Assembly: GCA_946479905.1 (NCBI GenBank)
Contig: CAMLIA010000014.1
Span: 1 to 41,671 of the forward strand
DNA length: 41,671 bases
Source of the DNA: an uncultured Frankiales bacterium
GTDB taxonomy: Bacteria; Actinomycetota; Actinomycetes; Mycobacteriales; SCTD01
Reading direction: 5' to 3'
Shown: one piece after another, positions 8,515 to 16,668 of the stretch
Numbering within the stretch: position 1 is the first letter of the stretch
How the letters are laid out: every line of letters starts with the position of its first letter
Made by a program: the position numbers and the translations under genes
Notes under the pieces: generated by a model
What the model was told of the DNA's origin: nothing
Seen by the model: only the letters and a program-made list of their open reading frames with translations
The model's database searches: none

Positions 8515-8540
8515 GTATCGGCACAGCGGGGGAGATGGAC

Positions 8541-9332
8541 ATGGGACACCTCACGGCGGAGCAGGTGCAGGGTCTGGACCCGTACGCCTTCCTGGCGGTG
8601 CTCGGCAAGCGGGTCATCCACCCGGGAGGTCGCGCCTCGACCGACCGGCTGCTGGAGTGGGCGGCCATCCAGCCCGGCCAACAGGTGCTCGACATCGGCT
8701 GCGGGGTCGGCACGACAGCGGTCCGCCTCGCGCAGCAGCACGACGTTCACGTGGTGGCTGCCGACATCTCCCCGCTGATGCGGGAACGCGCGCAACGCAG
8801 CGTCCAGGCGAAGGGGCTCACCGAGCAGGTCCGGGTCGAGGACGCCGACATCACTGCCCTGCCCTATGCGGACGGCACGTTCGACGTCGTCCTGGCCGAG
8901 GCGGTCACGATGTTCGTCGACCGCCCGAAGGCCGCTGCCGAGCTGGCGCGGGTCTGCAAGCCGGGCGGTCGGGTGCTCGCGACCGAGTTCTGCTGGCGCC
9001 GCCCGCCGACCGCCAAGGCCCGGGAGGTCTTCCTCGGTCAGGTCTGCCCGGGGCTGCGGTTCGACACCGACGCCGAGTGGGTCGAGATCTATGCCGGTGC
9101 CGGGCTGACCGACGTGCACACCGAGATGGGTCCGTTCGCGATGATGACTGCCCGCGGATTCCTTGCCGACGAGGGTGTCCACGCGCTGTCGGTCATGGCA
9201 CGGGTGCTGTCGCGTCCGGCGTACCTGCGCAAGATGATGTGGCTGATGCCGCGGATGTCCGCCGCGGTGCCCTACCTCGGCTACGTCGTCGTCGAGGCCC
9301 GCAAGCCCGCAGCCGTGCTGCAGGAGGCCTGA
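8541..9332 (+). CDS. SAM-dependent methyltransferase (UbiE-like, substrate unknown)
   Basis: 263 aa. Class I methyltransferase fold: VLDIGCGVGTTAVRLAQ is motif I, VVAADISPLM motif II, DADITALPYADGTFDVVLAE motif IV and KPGGRVLATEF the strand 5 region. The ATG at 8541 is favoured because GGAG lies six bases upstream; an ATG at 8535 is too close to it. The next gene begins on the base after this stop codon. As first gene in an operon controlled by an ArsR-rhodanese protein, together with a persulfide dioxygenase, it may methylate a thiol, sulfide or metalloid, but nothing in the sequence fixes the substrate. Confidence 0.85.
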   Translation: MGHLTAEQVQGLDPYAFLAVLGKRVIHPGGRASTDRLLEWAAIQPGQQVLDIGCGVGTTAVRLAQQHDVHVVAADISPLMRERAQRSVQAKGLTEQVRVEDADITALPYADGTFDVVLAEAVTMFVDRPKAAAELARVCKPGGRVLATEFCWRRPPTAKAREVFLGQVCPGLRFDTDAEWVEIYAGAGLTDVHTEMGPFAMMTARGFLADEGVHALSVMARVLSRPAYLRKMMWLMPRMSAAVPYLGYVVVEARKPAAVLQEA

Positions 9333-10688
9333 GTGACCGACCCGCTGATCGTGCCGCTCGTCGACGAGGGGCTGGGCAACTCCGCCTACCTCGTTGATCT
9401 CGGCGACGGCCGGGCTCTGGCGGTCGACCCGTCGCGGGACCTGCGTGCCCTGCGGGAGGCCAGCGGCAAGCACGGCCTGACCGTGGCGTACGCCGCGGAG
9501 ACCCACCTGCACGCGGACTTCCTCACCGGCTCGGTGCAGCTCGCCGCTGACCAGCGTGCCCAGGTCGTCGCCTCGGCCGCCGGCCATCGGCTGTTCGACC
9601 ACCGAGGGCTCGTCGAGGGCGACGAGATCGACCTCGGCGGCTTGACCCTGCGCGCGCTGGCCACCCCTGGCCACACGCCGGAGCACCTGTCCTACCTGCT
9701 GCTCGACGGCGCTGAGCAGCTGGCCGTGTTCACAGGCGGGTCACTCATCGTCGGAGCCGCCGCTCGCACCGACCTGGCCGGGGCCGAGAACACCGAGGCC
9801 CTCGCCCGCGCCCAGTACCGCTCGCTGCACCGCCTCGTCGTCGAGCTGGCCGACGACACTCTGGTGCTGCCGACCCACGGCGCCGGGTCGTTCTGCTCCG
9901 CGCCGCCCGGCGCTGCCCGGACCAGCACCATCGGCGAGCAGAAGAGGACCAACCCGCTGCTCGCCGCACCCGACGAGGACACCTTCGTCCGGGCCCTGCT
10001 CGACAGCCTCGGCAGCTACCCGGCCTACTTCACCCGCCTCGGCGAACTCAACCGGCACGGCCCTGCCGTCCTCACCGACGCCCCCAGCTTGGCCCCGTTG
10101 GGCCCAGAGCAGGTCGCGCGGCTGCAGCAGACCGGTGCACAGGTCATCGACGCCCGCCGGTTCACCGATTTCGCCGCCGGCCACCTCCCGGGGTCGCTGA
10201 GCATCGAGCTGCGCAGCGCGTTCGCCACCTGGCTCGGTTGGCTCACCGACCCCGCCCGGCCCGTCGTCATCGTCCGCACCCCCGACCAGGACCCCGACGA
10301 GATCGTCTGGCAGGCCCTGAAGGTCGGCATCGACCAGCTCGCCGGTGAGCTCAACGGCGGCGTCAGCGCCTGGCAGGCCGCCGGCCACGCCATCCGGTCG
10401 CTGCCCCTGGTCGACGCCGCCGACGCCGACCCAGCCCGAGTCGTCGACATCCGCCAACACAACGAGTACGCCGCGGGGCACATCCCTGGCGCCCGCAATG
10501 CCGAGCTCGCCACCGTCGCTACCGCGGGTCTGACCGGGCCGGTGCAGACCCTGTGCGGACACGGCGAACGCGCCGCGACCGCCGCCAGCCTGCTCGCCGC
10601 GCAAGGCCATCAGGACGTCAGCATCGTCACCGGCGGCCCGCCCGACTGGGCCGCCGCACACGACACCAGCCTCGAGCTCGACGGGTGA
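9333..10688 (+). CDS. Persulfide dioxygenase-like MBL protein with two rhodanese domains
   Basis: 451 aa. Residues 1-220 are a metallo-beta-lactamase domain of the ETHE1/persulfide dioxygenase type: ETHLHADFLTGS (His58, His60, Asp62), ATPGHTPEHLSYLL and LPTHGAG carry the iron ligands. Such enzymes oxidise glutathione or other low-molecular persulfides to sulfite. Two rhodanese domains follow. The first (VIDARRFTDFAAGHLPG) has no cysteine at the catalytic position and is probably structural. The second (VVDIRQHNEYAAGHIPGA) has TLCGHGERA, whose cysteine can hold persulfide. The GTG start has AGGAGG five bases upstream and directly follows the methyltransferase stop. Its own stop overlaps the MFS start as GTGA. 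Confidence 0.9.
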   Translation: MTDPLIVPLVDEGLGNSAYLVDLGDGRALAVDPSRDLRALREASGKHGLTVAYAAETHLHADFLTGSVQLAADQRAQVVASAAGHRLFDHRGLVEGDEIDLGGLTLRALATPGHTPEHLSYLLLDGAEQLAVFTGGSLIVGAAARTDLAGAENTEALARAQYRSLHRLVVELADDTLVLPTHGAGSFCSAPPGAARTSTIGEQKRTNPLLAAPDEDTFVRALLDSLGSYPAYFTRLGELNRHGPAVLTDAPSLAPLGPEQVARLQQTGAQVIDARRFTDFAAGHLPGSLSIELRSAFATWLGWLTDPARPVVIVRTPDQDPDEIVWQALKVGIDQLAGELNGGVSAWQAAGHAIRSLPLVDAADADPARVVDIRQHNEYAAGHIPGARNAELATVATAGLTGPVQTLCGHGERAATAASLLAAQGHQDVSIVTGGPPDWAAAHDTSLELDG

Positions 10689-11968
10689 CCACACTGGAGA
10701 CCACCAGCCGGCGGGCAGGGATCCGGCTCGGGCTACGAGAGAACCTGGCCCAGTTCAGCCTGCTCGTCGCGGTCAACGCCCTCGTCGGCGGCACCCTCGG
10801 CCAAGAACGCACCGTCGTCCCGCTGCTCGCCAAGCAAACCTTCCACCTCACCGGCTACAGCACCGCGCTGACCTTCATCGTCGCGTTCGGCCTCGTCAAA
10901 GCCGCCACCAATTTCTTCGCCGGCACCCTGTCCGATCGCTACGGCCGCAAGCCCGTCCTCATCGCCGGGTGGCTCGTGGCGCTGCCCGTCCCAGCACTGC
11001 TGATCTGGGCACCCAGCTGGTGGTGGGTCATCGCCGCAAACGTGCTGCTCGGCATCAACCAGGGCCTGACCTGGTCCACCACCGTCATCATGAAGATCGA
11101 CCTCGTCGGCCCCGCCCGCCGCGGCCTCGCGATGGGCTTCAACGAGGCCGCCGGCTACGGCGCGCTGGCGCTGACCGCGCTCGCTACCGGCTGGCTCGCC
11201 CAGGCCTACGGGCTGCGTCCGGCACCGTTCCTGCTCGGGGCCGCCTACCTCGCCCTCGGCCTCGGCCTGTCCACCCTCGCCGTGAAGGAGACCCGCGGGC
11301 ACGCCCACCTCGAGGCCGCCGCGCACGTCACCACCAACAGCGACTTGCACGGCGACCTGAGCACCCGCGAGATCGCCGTCCTCACCTCCTTCACTGAGAA
11401 GGCCCTGTCCGCGGCGAGCCAGGCCGGGATGGTGAACAACCTCAACGACGGCCTGGCCTGGGGCATGTTCCCGCTGCTGTTCACCCAGCACGGCCTGAGC
11501 ATCAGCCAGATCGGGGCGCTCGCCGCGCTCTACCCCGCCGTCTGGGGCCTCGGGCAACTTCTCACCGGCGGGCTGTCGGACCGGATCGGGCGCAAGTGGC
11601 TGATCGCCGGCGGCATGTGGCTGCAAGCCGCCGCCCTCGCGCTCTACGCCGTCGGGACCACCTTCAGCACCTGGGCCGTCGCCGCGGTGCTGCTCGGCGC
11701 CGGCACTGCGATGGTCTACCCGACCCTGCTCGCCGCCATCGGCGACGTCGCCCACCCTGCCTGGCGAGCCCGTTCCGTCGGGGTCTACCGGCTCTGGCGT
11801 GACGGCGGCTTCGCCGTCGGTGCCGTCCTCGCCGGAGTGCTCGCCGACTCCTACAGCATCAGCACCGCCATCTGGACCGTCGCCGTGATCACCGCCGCTT
11901 CCGGCGTCGTCGTCGCCGTCCGGATGTACGAGACACACCGACCAGCCGCCGTGACACAGTCACACTGA
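10685..11968 (+). CDS. MFS transporter
   Basis: 427 aa, the usual 12-segment major facilitator size. The signature loop between helices 2 and 3, GTLSDRYGRKPVLIAG, is repeated in the second half as GGLSDRIGRKWLIAGG. Long hydrophobic stretches alternate with short charged loops. It lies in the inner membrane and probably exports a small compound by proton antiport. The substrate is unknown, but position in the ArsR-rhodanese-controlled operon suggests a sulfur oxidation product or a methylated compound. The GTG start overlaps the preceding stop by GTGA, so translation is coupled. Confidence 0.9.
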   Translation: MTTLETTSRRAGIRLGLRENLAQFSLLVAVNALVGGTLGQERTVVPLLAKQTFHLTGYSTALTFIVAFGLVKAATNFFAGTLSDRYGRKPVLIAGWLVALPVPALLIWAPSWWWVIAANVLLGINQGLTWSTTVIMKIDLVGPARRGLAMGFNEAAGYGALALTALATGWLAQAYGLRPAPFLLGAAYLALGLGLSTLAVKETRGHAHLEAAAHVTTNSDLHGDLSTREIAVLTSFTEKALSAASQAGMVNNLNDGLAWGMFPLLFTQHGLSISQIGALAALYPAVWGLGQLLTGGLSDRIGRKWLIAGGMWLQAAALALYAVGTTFSTWAVAAVLLGAGTAMVYPTLLAAIGDVAHPAWRARSVGVYRLWRDGGFAVGAVLAGVLADSYSISTAIWTVAVITAASGVVVAVRMYETHRPAAVTQSH

Positions 11969-11987
11969 ACGACCATCAGGAGGGCTT

Positions 11988-12359
11988 GTGAGCAACGCAC
12001 CGCAGCTGGGACTGGTGCTGGACTGCCACGACCCCGAGGCGCTGGCGCCGTTCTGGGCCGACGCCCTGGGCTACGTCACCCTCGGCGGCGTCGACAACTA
12101 CGTCCTGCTCGTCCCCGACGGCCGCCCGGGCCCCAAGCTGCTGCTCCAGCGCGTCCCCGAGAGCAAGGCCGTGAAGAACCGGATGCACCTCGACATCGAG
12201 GTCCCCGACATCGAGACCGTCGCGACCCGGCTCGAGACGCAGGGCGCCCGGCGCGTCAGCGCGGACACCCAGTCCGAGCACGGCAGCCGCTGGATCCTCA
12301 TGACCGACCCGGAGGGCAACGAGTTCTGCGTCTGCGACGGCGGCGCCGGCGGCGGGTAG
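11988..12359 (+). CDS. VOC (glyoxalase/bleomycin-resistance-like) protein
   Basis: 123 aa. A single-domain vicinal oxygen chelate protein: LGLVLDCHDPEALAPFWADALGY opens the first beta-alpha-beta-beta-beta unit, and MTDPEGNEFCVCDG ends the second. His and Glu in such positions often bind a metal. Members include glyoxalases, dioxygenases and drug-binding proteins, and this one is too generic to assign. The GTG start has AGGAGG upstream and lies 19 bases after the MFS gene, so it is probably last in that operon. It ends 14 bases from a convergent methyltransferase gene. Confidence 0.83.
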   Translation: MSNAPQLGLVLDCHDPEALAPFWADALGYVTLGGVDNYVLLVPDGRPGPKLLLQRVPESKAVKNRMHLDIEVPDIETVATRLETQGARRVSADTQSEHGSRWILMTDPEGNEFCVCDGGAGGG

Positions 12360-12373
12360 CGGCCCGGAGCAGC

Positions 12374-13216
12374 TCAGCGACCTGACGCGACCGCCCGGGT
12401 GAGGAACACGCCGCCCTCGAGCTCGACCCCGTTGCCTGTGACGTGATCCGCGAGCACGTCACGGACGGCAGCCAGGGCCGCTGGCCGCAGCGGTTCCGGG
12501 ATGGTGTCGAGCACCGCGCGGCCCAGCCCGGTGCTCGCCAGGTGATCCGCCGCGTCCTCGGGACTCAAACCCAGCAGCAGCGGCAGCCGCGCCGCACGGA
12601 CTTCCACCTCGACGAACCCTGCGTGGTGCAGGACGTCCTGGATTATCACCGGGTCGGACTGGGCGAACATCCCCGGACCCTGACTGGGCTCCGGCAGGGT
12701 GCCGTAGCGCAGGAGTGCGGCGCCCGGGATGGTGAGCCAGGCGTTGTCTGTCAGCGGCTGCCAGGTCGCCAGGCACAGCCGCCCACCGGGGCGAAGGCCG
12801 CGCGCGACGTTGCGGAAGGCCGCGACCGGGTCATCGAAGAACATCGTCCCGAACCTGCTGACCGCCAGGTCATGCTCAGCCGTGAACGGGTAGGTCTGGG
12901 CATCGGCTGCCACTAACGTGACGTGGGACTGGCGGGCAGCTGCGACACGCCGACGAGCGACAGCCAGCATCACCTCGGCGATGTCGACGCCCAGCACCGC
13001 ACCGCCCGGTCCGGTCGCGCGGGCGGTGGCTAGTGTCGTCGCCCCACAACCGCAGCCCACATCCAGCACCGACTCGCCCGGCCGGATGTCGGCGAGACCG
13101 AGCAGCTCGTCAGCGACCGACGCCAGCAGCCGGTCGCGCCGATCCGCGTCGGCCACCCACCGCTGCCCGCTCTCGCCGTTCCAGTCCTCGTATTCGCTCT
13201 GGTTTGTCGTGGTCAC
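12374..13216 (-). CDS. SAM-dependent methyltransferase (UbiE/Coq5-like)
   Basis: 280 aa. SAM-binding motif VLDVGCGCGATTLATARATG, acidic residue of motif II in VLGVDIAEVML, and LRPGGRLCLATWQPL. The N-terminus (YEDWNGESGQRWVADADRRD) is typical of a large group of actinobacterial methyltransferases for small lipophilic or xenobiotic substrates. The ATG overlaps the stop of the MerR-type regulator by ATGA, so both come from one transcript. This pairing suggests the regulator senses a compound that the enzyme modifies. The substrate is not evident. Confidence 0.88.
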   Translation of the reverse strand: MTTTNQSEYEDWNGESGQRWVADADRRDRLLASVADELLGLADIRPGESVLDVGCGCGATTLATARATGPGGAVLGVDIAEVMLAVARRRVAAARQSHVTLVAADAQTYPFTAEHDLAVSRFGTMFFDDPVAAFRNVARGLRPGGRLCLATWQPLTDNAWLTIPGAALLRYGTLPEPSQGPGMFAQSDPVIIQDVLHHAGFVEVEVRAARLPLLLGLSPEDAADHLASTGLGRAVLDTIPEPLRPAALAAVRDVLADHVTGNGVELEGGVFLTRAVASGR

Positions 13217-13971
13217 CGGCCCACCCCGAACGCGGTCCGCAGCGCACCATCGATGTCGTCGTCCCGATCCAGACCCAGCCGCCGACCGATCGTGTGCACG
13301 ACCATCCGCCCGGTGCCGTGCGCCAGCAGTCCACGGCCACGCGCCGCTAACCCCTCGAGCTGCTCGGCATCTCCAGCGGCGGGTGGACTGGCCAGCAGCG
13401 CAACGACCGAGTCGGCCACGACGGCGGTGGCCTCCCGGATCGACCCAAGCAGCGCCAACACCGCGTCCGGCTCGTAGCCGGCCCGGAGCGCCGACACCGT
13501 CAACTGCAGCAGCGAAGGGCTCGGCACGCAGAAGTTGGTGCCGATGTCGGTGTCGGTGGGGGAGCGCTCCACCACTCCGGTGGCCAGCAGCTCGTCGAGC
13601 CGCCTGGGAACCAGGCCAGGCAGCAACGCATGGAGCTGCTCCAACGTGGCGGCGGCGCCGGGCTCGTCAATCTCGACGAGCTGGTCCGGACCCAACCCCA
13701 GCACCTCACCCAAGTCCGCGCCGTCCCGCCACGACCTGACCAGGTCACGAATGCCGGCAAGGGAGTATCCGCGCGCCTGCAATCGCCCGATCAGCTCGAG
13801 GCGACGCAGATGCGTCAGTTGGTAGATCCCGACCCGGCCGCGGCGTTCCGGCGCGGGCAACAACCCCTCGGTCTGGTACTCGCGGATCGTGCGCACCGGC
13901 ACACCCGCTCGGGAGGCCAGCCCATCGACCGTCATCCCTGCGTCTGAGCCGGCCGGCTGCGGTGACGTCAC
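13213..13971 (-). CDS. MerR-family transcriptional regulator
   Basis: 252 aa from GTG 13971, or 240 aa from ATG 13935. The MerR winged helix is MTVDGLASRAGVPVRTIREY, followed by RRGRVGIYQLTHLRRLELIGRLQARGYSLAGI. The long C-terminal part, about 170 residues, has no cysteine cluster and so is not a mercury or copper sensor of the usual kind; it probably binds an organic ligand. The GTG is preferred because TATGGT lies exactly six bases upstream on the minus strand, as in leaderless genes. The ATG has only a poor AGGG. It is co-transcribed with the methyltransferase and divergent from the kinase-like gene over just 39 bases. Confidence 0.87.
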   Translation of the reverse strand: MTSPQPAGSDAGMTVDGLASRAGVPVRTIREYQTEGLLPAPERRGRVGIYQLTHLRRLELIGRLQARGYSLAGIRDLVRSWRDGADLGEVLGLGPDQLVEIDEPGAAATLEQLHALLPGLVPRRLDELLATGVVERSPTDTDIGTNFCVPSPSLLQLTVSALRAGYEPDAVLALLGSIREATAVVADSVVALLASPPAAGDAEQLEGLAARGRGLLAHGTGRMVVHTIGRRLGLDRDDDIDGALRTAFGVGR

Positions 13972-14010
13972 CCCTAGACCATAACAGCGACAACCGTTAC
14001 GGTAAACACC
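13972..14010. promoter_or_regulatory. Overlapping divergent promoters with 11-bp palindrome
   Basis: The 39-base gap holds two promoters. Plus strand: TAGACC, 17 bases, TACGGT (13998-14003), then seven bases to GTG 14011. Minus strand: TTTACC, 17 bases, TATGGT, then six bases to GTG 13971. The perfect palindrome ACCGTTACGGT (13993-14003) overlaps both and is a good site for the MerR-type protein. Both transcripts would be leaderless. Confidence 0.55.
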
Positions 14011-15057
14011 GTGAGTATTGATCGGCGCGTCGTCCGGCCGGGGCTTGACCCCGCTCTGCTGCAGGTCCTGCGCTCCGCGACCGGGACACCCGCCGTCGCG
14101 TTCGCGGAGCCGCCCCGACCCCTCACCGGCGGGTACTGGGCGCAACTCGTCGCCTTCCAGCTCACCGGCGCACCAACCAGCTGGCAGGGCGAACTCGTCG
14201 CCCGGGTCATGCCCGACCCGTGGATCGCCGCCAAGGAAACCGCCATCCAGAGCGCGCTGGCCGACCAGGGGTGCCCGACTCCTAGGGTGCACGCCGCCGG
14301 TGGTCCCGACGACGGCCTCGGCCACGCCTTCATGGTGATGGACCTCGCCCCGGGTGCCCCGCTGCTCACGGGACTCGCCGGCGGTCGTGCCCTCGTAGCA
14401 CTGCCGCGGCTGGTGATGCGACTTCCTGAGCTGCTCGCGACCACGATGGCTCAGTTGCACGGGCTCGACCCGGAGCCGGTGCGCGAGCGGCTGGTCCGAG
14501 CGGGGATCAGGGAGCACGGACTCGCGCCCGTTCTCGATGGGCTTCGAGCCGGAGGCGAGAAGTGCAATCGGACGGACCTGGTCGCCGCCGCGGACTGGCT
14601 CAAGGCACACCCTCCGAAGCACGCGCAGGACGTGGTGTGTCACGGCGACCTGCACCCGTTCAACTTGCTCGTCACCCCCGACGGGCACGTCACCGTGCTC
14701 GACTGGTCTGCCGCGCTGCTCGCCCCCGCCCTGTACGACGTGGCCTTCACCAACCTGATCCTGTCCGAACCCCCCATCGCCGTGCCGGCAGCTCTACGTC
14801 CCACGGTGCGGGCCGCCGGGCGAGCACTGGCGCGGCGCTTCCGCCGCAATTACGCCCGCGCAGTCGGCGGCACGCTCGACCGGCAGGCACTGGCCTGGTG
14901 CGAGGCTGTGATCTGCCTGCGCGCACTCGTCGAGGTCGCCCACTGGGTGGCCGCCGGTGAGCTCGACACACGCCGCGGGCACCCCTGGCTATTGAGCGGG
15001 AGCGCCTTCGCCAGCACACTTTCCGGCCTCACCGGACAGGCGGTCGCGGTCCGCTGA
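14011..15057 (+). CDS. Aminoglycoside phosphotransferase-like (APH/choline kinase) family kinase
   Basis: 348 aa. The catalytic loop CHGDLHPFN near residue 210 and the metal-binding VLDWSAA about 20 residues later are the hallmarks of the APH/choline-kinase fold. The N-lobe includes PLTGGYWAQLVAFQL and the lysine-bearing segment after it. The enzyme transfers phosphate from ATP to a hydroxyl of a small molecule; antibiotic resistance is possible but not shown. The GTG start is probably leaderless (TACGGT seven bases before). It is divergent from a MerR regulator plus methyltransferase, so the three may form one small-molecule inactivation module. Confidence 0.85.
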   Translation: MSIDRRVVRPGLDPALLQVLRSATGTPAVAFAEPPRPLTGGYWAQLVAFQLTGAPTSWQGELVARVMPDPWIAAKETAIQSALADQGCPTPRVHAAGGPDDGLGHAFMVMDLAPGAPLLTGLAGGRALVALPRLVMRLPELLATTMAQLHGLDPEPVRERLVRAGIREHGLAPVLDGLRAGGEKCNRTDLVAAADWLKAHPPKHAQDVVCHGDLHPFNLLVTPDGHVTVLDWSAALLAPALYDVAFTNLILSEPPIAVPAALRPTVRAAGRALARRFRRNYARAVGGTLDRQALAWCEAVICLRALVEVAHWVAAGELDTRRGHPWLLSGSAFASTLSGLTGQAVAVR

Positions 15058-15063
15058 CGCGGA

Positions 15064-15094
15064 CCGGCAAGCACGTGCTGGAGCGGGTTGCCGG
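15064..15094. terminator. Hairpin between convergent kinase and SRPBCC genes
   Basis: Perfect arms CCGGCAA (15064-15070) and TTGCCGG (15088-15094). The loop contains most of the 10-bp palindrome AGCACGTGCT (15070-15079). It sits 7 bases after the kinase stop and 17 bases after the convergent SRPBCC stop on the other strand, so it could serve both genes. No T-run. Confidence 0.45.
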
Positions 15095-15111
15095 CACTCC
15101 GGCCGACTGCG

Positions 15112-15597
15112 TCAGGCCGGTCGTGGCTCCCTGGTGAGCGCCTCGTACCGGGCCAGGTAGAGCGGCCATCCGTCAGGAGCCTCGACGCCGGCCTGCATCG
15201 ACTCCCATCCGGAGCCGTGACGCTCGAGGTGCCGGTGCACCAGAGTCACTCGGGTCTGGTCGGGGCCAGCGGAGGCGAACGTCACCTCGACCTCACTCGT
15301 CCGCTCCAGGTCGGACGTGACCTGCCAATCCGGCCCGATGTCCCAGCTGAACGCCAGCACATGCGGCGGGTCGAACGCGAGTACCCGCCCCCATCGGCAG
15401 ATGCTCCCGTCCACGCCCTGGTCGTAGACGTCGCCGCCGACGTGCTGCTCGAGGACCGTCTTCTCGATCGGCACAGCCAGCATGTTGTGCTCGCGCGGCT
15501 TGATCCGGTCAAGGTCAGTGAACACCCAGAACGCCTGCTCGGGCGGAAGGTCGACCACGACCTCATGCCGGACCGATCCATCGGGCTCGACGCTCAC
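15112..15597 (-). CDS. SRPBCC-fold (AHSA1-like) protein
   Basis: 161 aa. VRHEVVVDLPPEQAFWVFTDLDRI and the ending WESMQAGVEAPDGWPLYLARYEAL match the START/SRPBCC superfamily, specifically the AHSA1-like group that is often encoded next to ArsR regulators. These proteins form a deep ligand-binding cavity; most are uncharacterised. The GTG start at 15597 overlaps the ArsR stop by GTGA, which indicates a single transcript and coupled translation. The ligand is unknown. Confidence 0.87.
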   Translation of the reverse strand: MSVEPDGSVRHEVVVDLPPEQAFWVFTDLDRIKPREHNMLAVPIEKTVLEQHVGGDVYDQGVDGSICRWGRVLAFDPPHVLAFSWDIGPDWQVTSDLERTSEVEVTFASAGPDQTRVTLVHRHLERHGSGWESMQAGVEAPDGWPLYLARYEALTREPRPA

Positions 15598-15959
15598 GCC
15601 GTACCTCTCTTCTTCCTCGTTGTGGGTTTGGTCGACGTGTCGGACTGCTCCGGCCTGCTCTCGGCCACGACGGCCGCGAGGTCGCCGAGGGCCTGGGACC
15701 AGAACTGATCGAGCTGGCGCCGGTAGCGCGCCAGCCGCTGCGCGTCGATGCTGTACACGCGATGCCGGCCCGTCGGCGCGTCCTCGACGATCCCCGCGTC
15801 CTTGAGCACCTTCAGGTGCTGACTCACCGCCGGTCGGCTGATCGGCATCACGGCGGCCAGATCCGTGACCGTGCACGGACCCACCGAGAGCCGCTCGATG
15901 ATTGAGCGCCGACTCGGGTCGCCGAGCAGTGCCCACGCATCCAACTGGTAAGCCGTCAC
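15594..15959 (-). CDS. ArsR-family transcriptional repressor
   Basis: 121 aa from GTG 15959; GTG 15977 would add six residues. The winged-helix motif is WALLGDPSRRSIIERLSVGPC, then ISRPAVSQHLKVLKDAGIVEDAPTGRHRVYSID, a textbook ArsR/YdfF-type domain. No metal-binding cysteine pair is evident, so it probably responds to an organic ligand or to its SRPBCC partner. The lysine-rich tail (TTRKKRGTA) is unstructured. A GTAAGTTAC palindrome lies just upstream of the start and could be its operator. Confidence 0.87.
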   Translation of the reverse strand: MTAYQLDAWALLGDPSRRSIIERLSVGPCTVTDLAAVMPISRPAVSQHLKVLKDAGIVEDAPTGRHRVYSIDAQRLARYRRQLDQFWSQALGDLAAVVAESRPEQSDTSTKPTTRKKRGTA

Positions 15960-15965
15960 GAACGC

Positions 15966-15974
15966 GTAAGTTAC
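15966..15974. promoter_or_regulatory. Palindrome GTAAGTTAC at the ArsR-SRPBCC promoter
   Basis: A 4+1+4 palindrome overlaps a TAACTT -10-like element on the minus strand that ends eight bases before GTG 15959. It is a plausible autoregulatory site, but short. Confidence 0.35.
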
Positions 15975-16165
15975 CACTGACGGGTCGAGGCGCAAGTGGG
16001 AGGTCGTACACGAGGACCATCCGAGTTCGGCCGGACCTCCGTGGAGACCCTCAGCAACGGGGTCGTCGGCTGTCCCCCGACCGGGCCGGGAATCGCCCAG
16101 GCGCATGGAGCGGGTGGTGGTCTTGCCTATCCATGCAAGGCGAAGCACGCTAAGGGTCGAAGTGG

Positions 16166-16585
16166 GTGGAGGTGTGGCCCGTGCTCGCGCTGCGCAGCAG
16201 ACGGCAACGTGTGCGACGGTGCCGGTCCCGGCGCTATCGCCCAGACCTGCTCGTGCTGAAGGTTCCGGCGTTCGGCCTCATGATCCGTGGTCGCCGCGGC
16301 GCGCACGCGCTCACGGTCCTGCTCATTGCTGCGGACGCCGGCTGGGGCGCCGGTACCGGCAGGCTTGACTGGGGGCTGCTCGTCGGGTGCACGCTCGTGG
16401 CTGGCTGGGCGCTGTTCTGCCTGCGCCTCCTCCGGCTGACCATGGTCGGTCCAGAGGATCGCCGACCACCCGGTGGCACTGCAGGCGTGAGGGAACCACG
16501 GCGTCCGCGCCCGCGGCCCCCGGCAGGTTCGATGGCTCTGGCGCTGCCGGCCGATCCGCCTGACGAGGCGGCTGCCTTCGCGTGA
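16166..16585 (+). CDS. Small putative membrane protein
   Basis: 139 aa, not recognised. A basic N-terminus with many arginines is followed by two hydrophobic segments, about residues 45-60 and 67-90 (LLVGCTLVAGWALFCLRLL), and a proline/arginine-rich tail ending in an acidic stretch. Third codon positions are mostly G or C, consistent with coding. The start is uncertain: GTG 16166 or GTG 16172, with GGTGGAG nearby. It lies alone between an ArsR operon and the convergent DUF1326 gene. It could also be a spurious reading frame. Confidence 0.4.
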   Translation: MEVWPVLALRSRRQRVRRCRSRRYRPDLLVLKVPAFGLMIRGRRGAHALTVLLIAADAGWGAGTGRLDWGLLVGCTLVAGWALFCLRLLRLTMVGPEDRRPPGGTAGVREPRRPRPRPPAGSMALALPADPPDEAAAFA

Positions 16586-16668
16586 AACGGGAACCCTGAG
16601 CGCATCATGACGACCAGGCCGATGAGGTGGAGGCTGCTCCCTCAACGTCGCCGACCTGGCCGGTTGAG

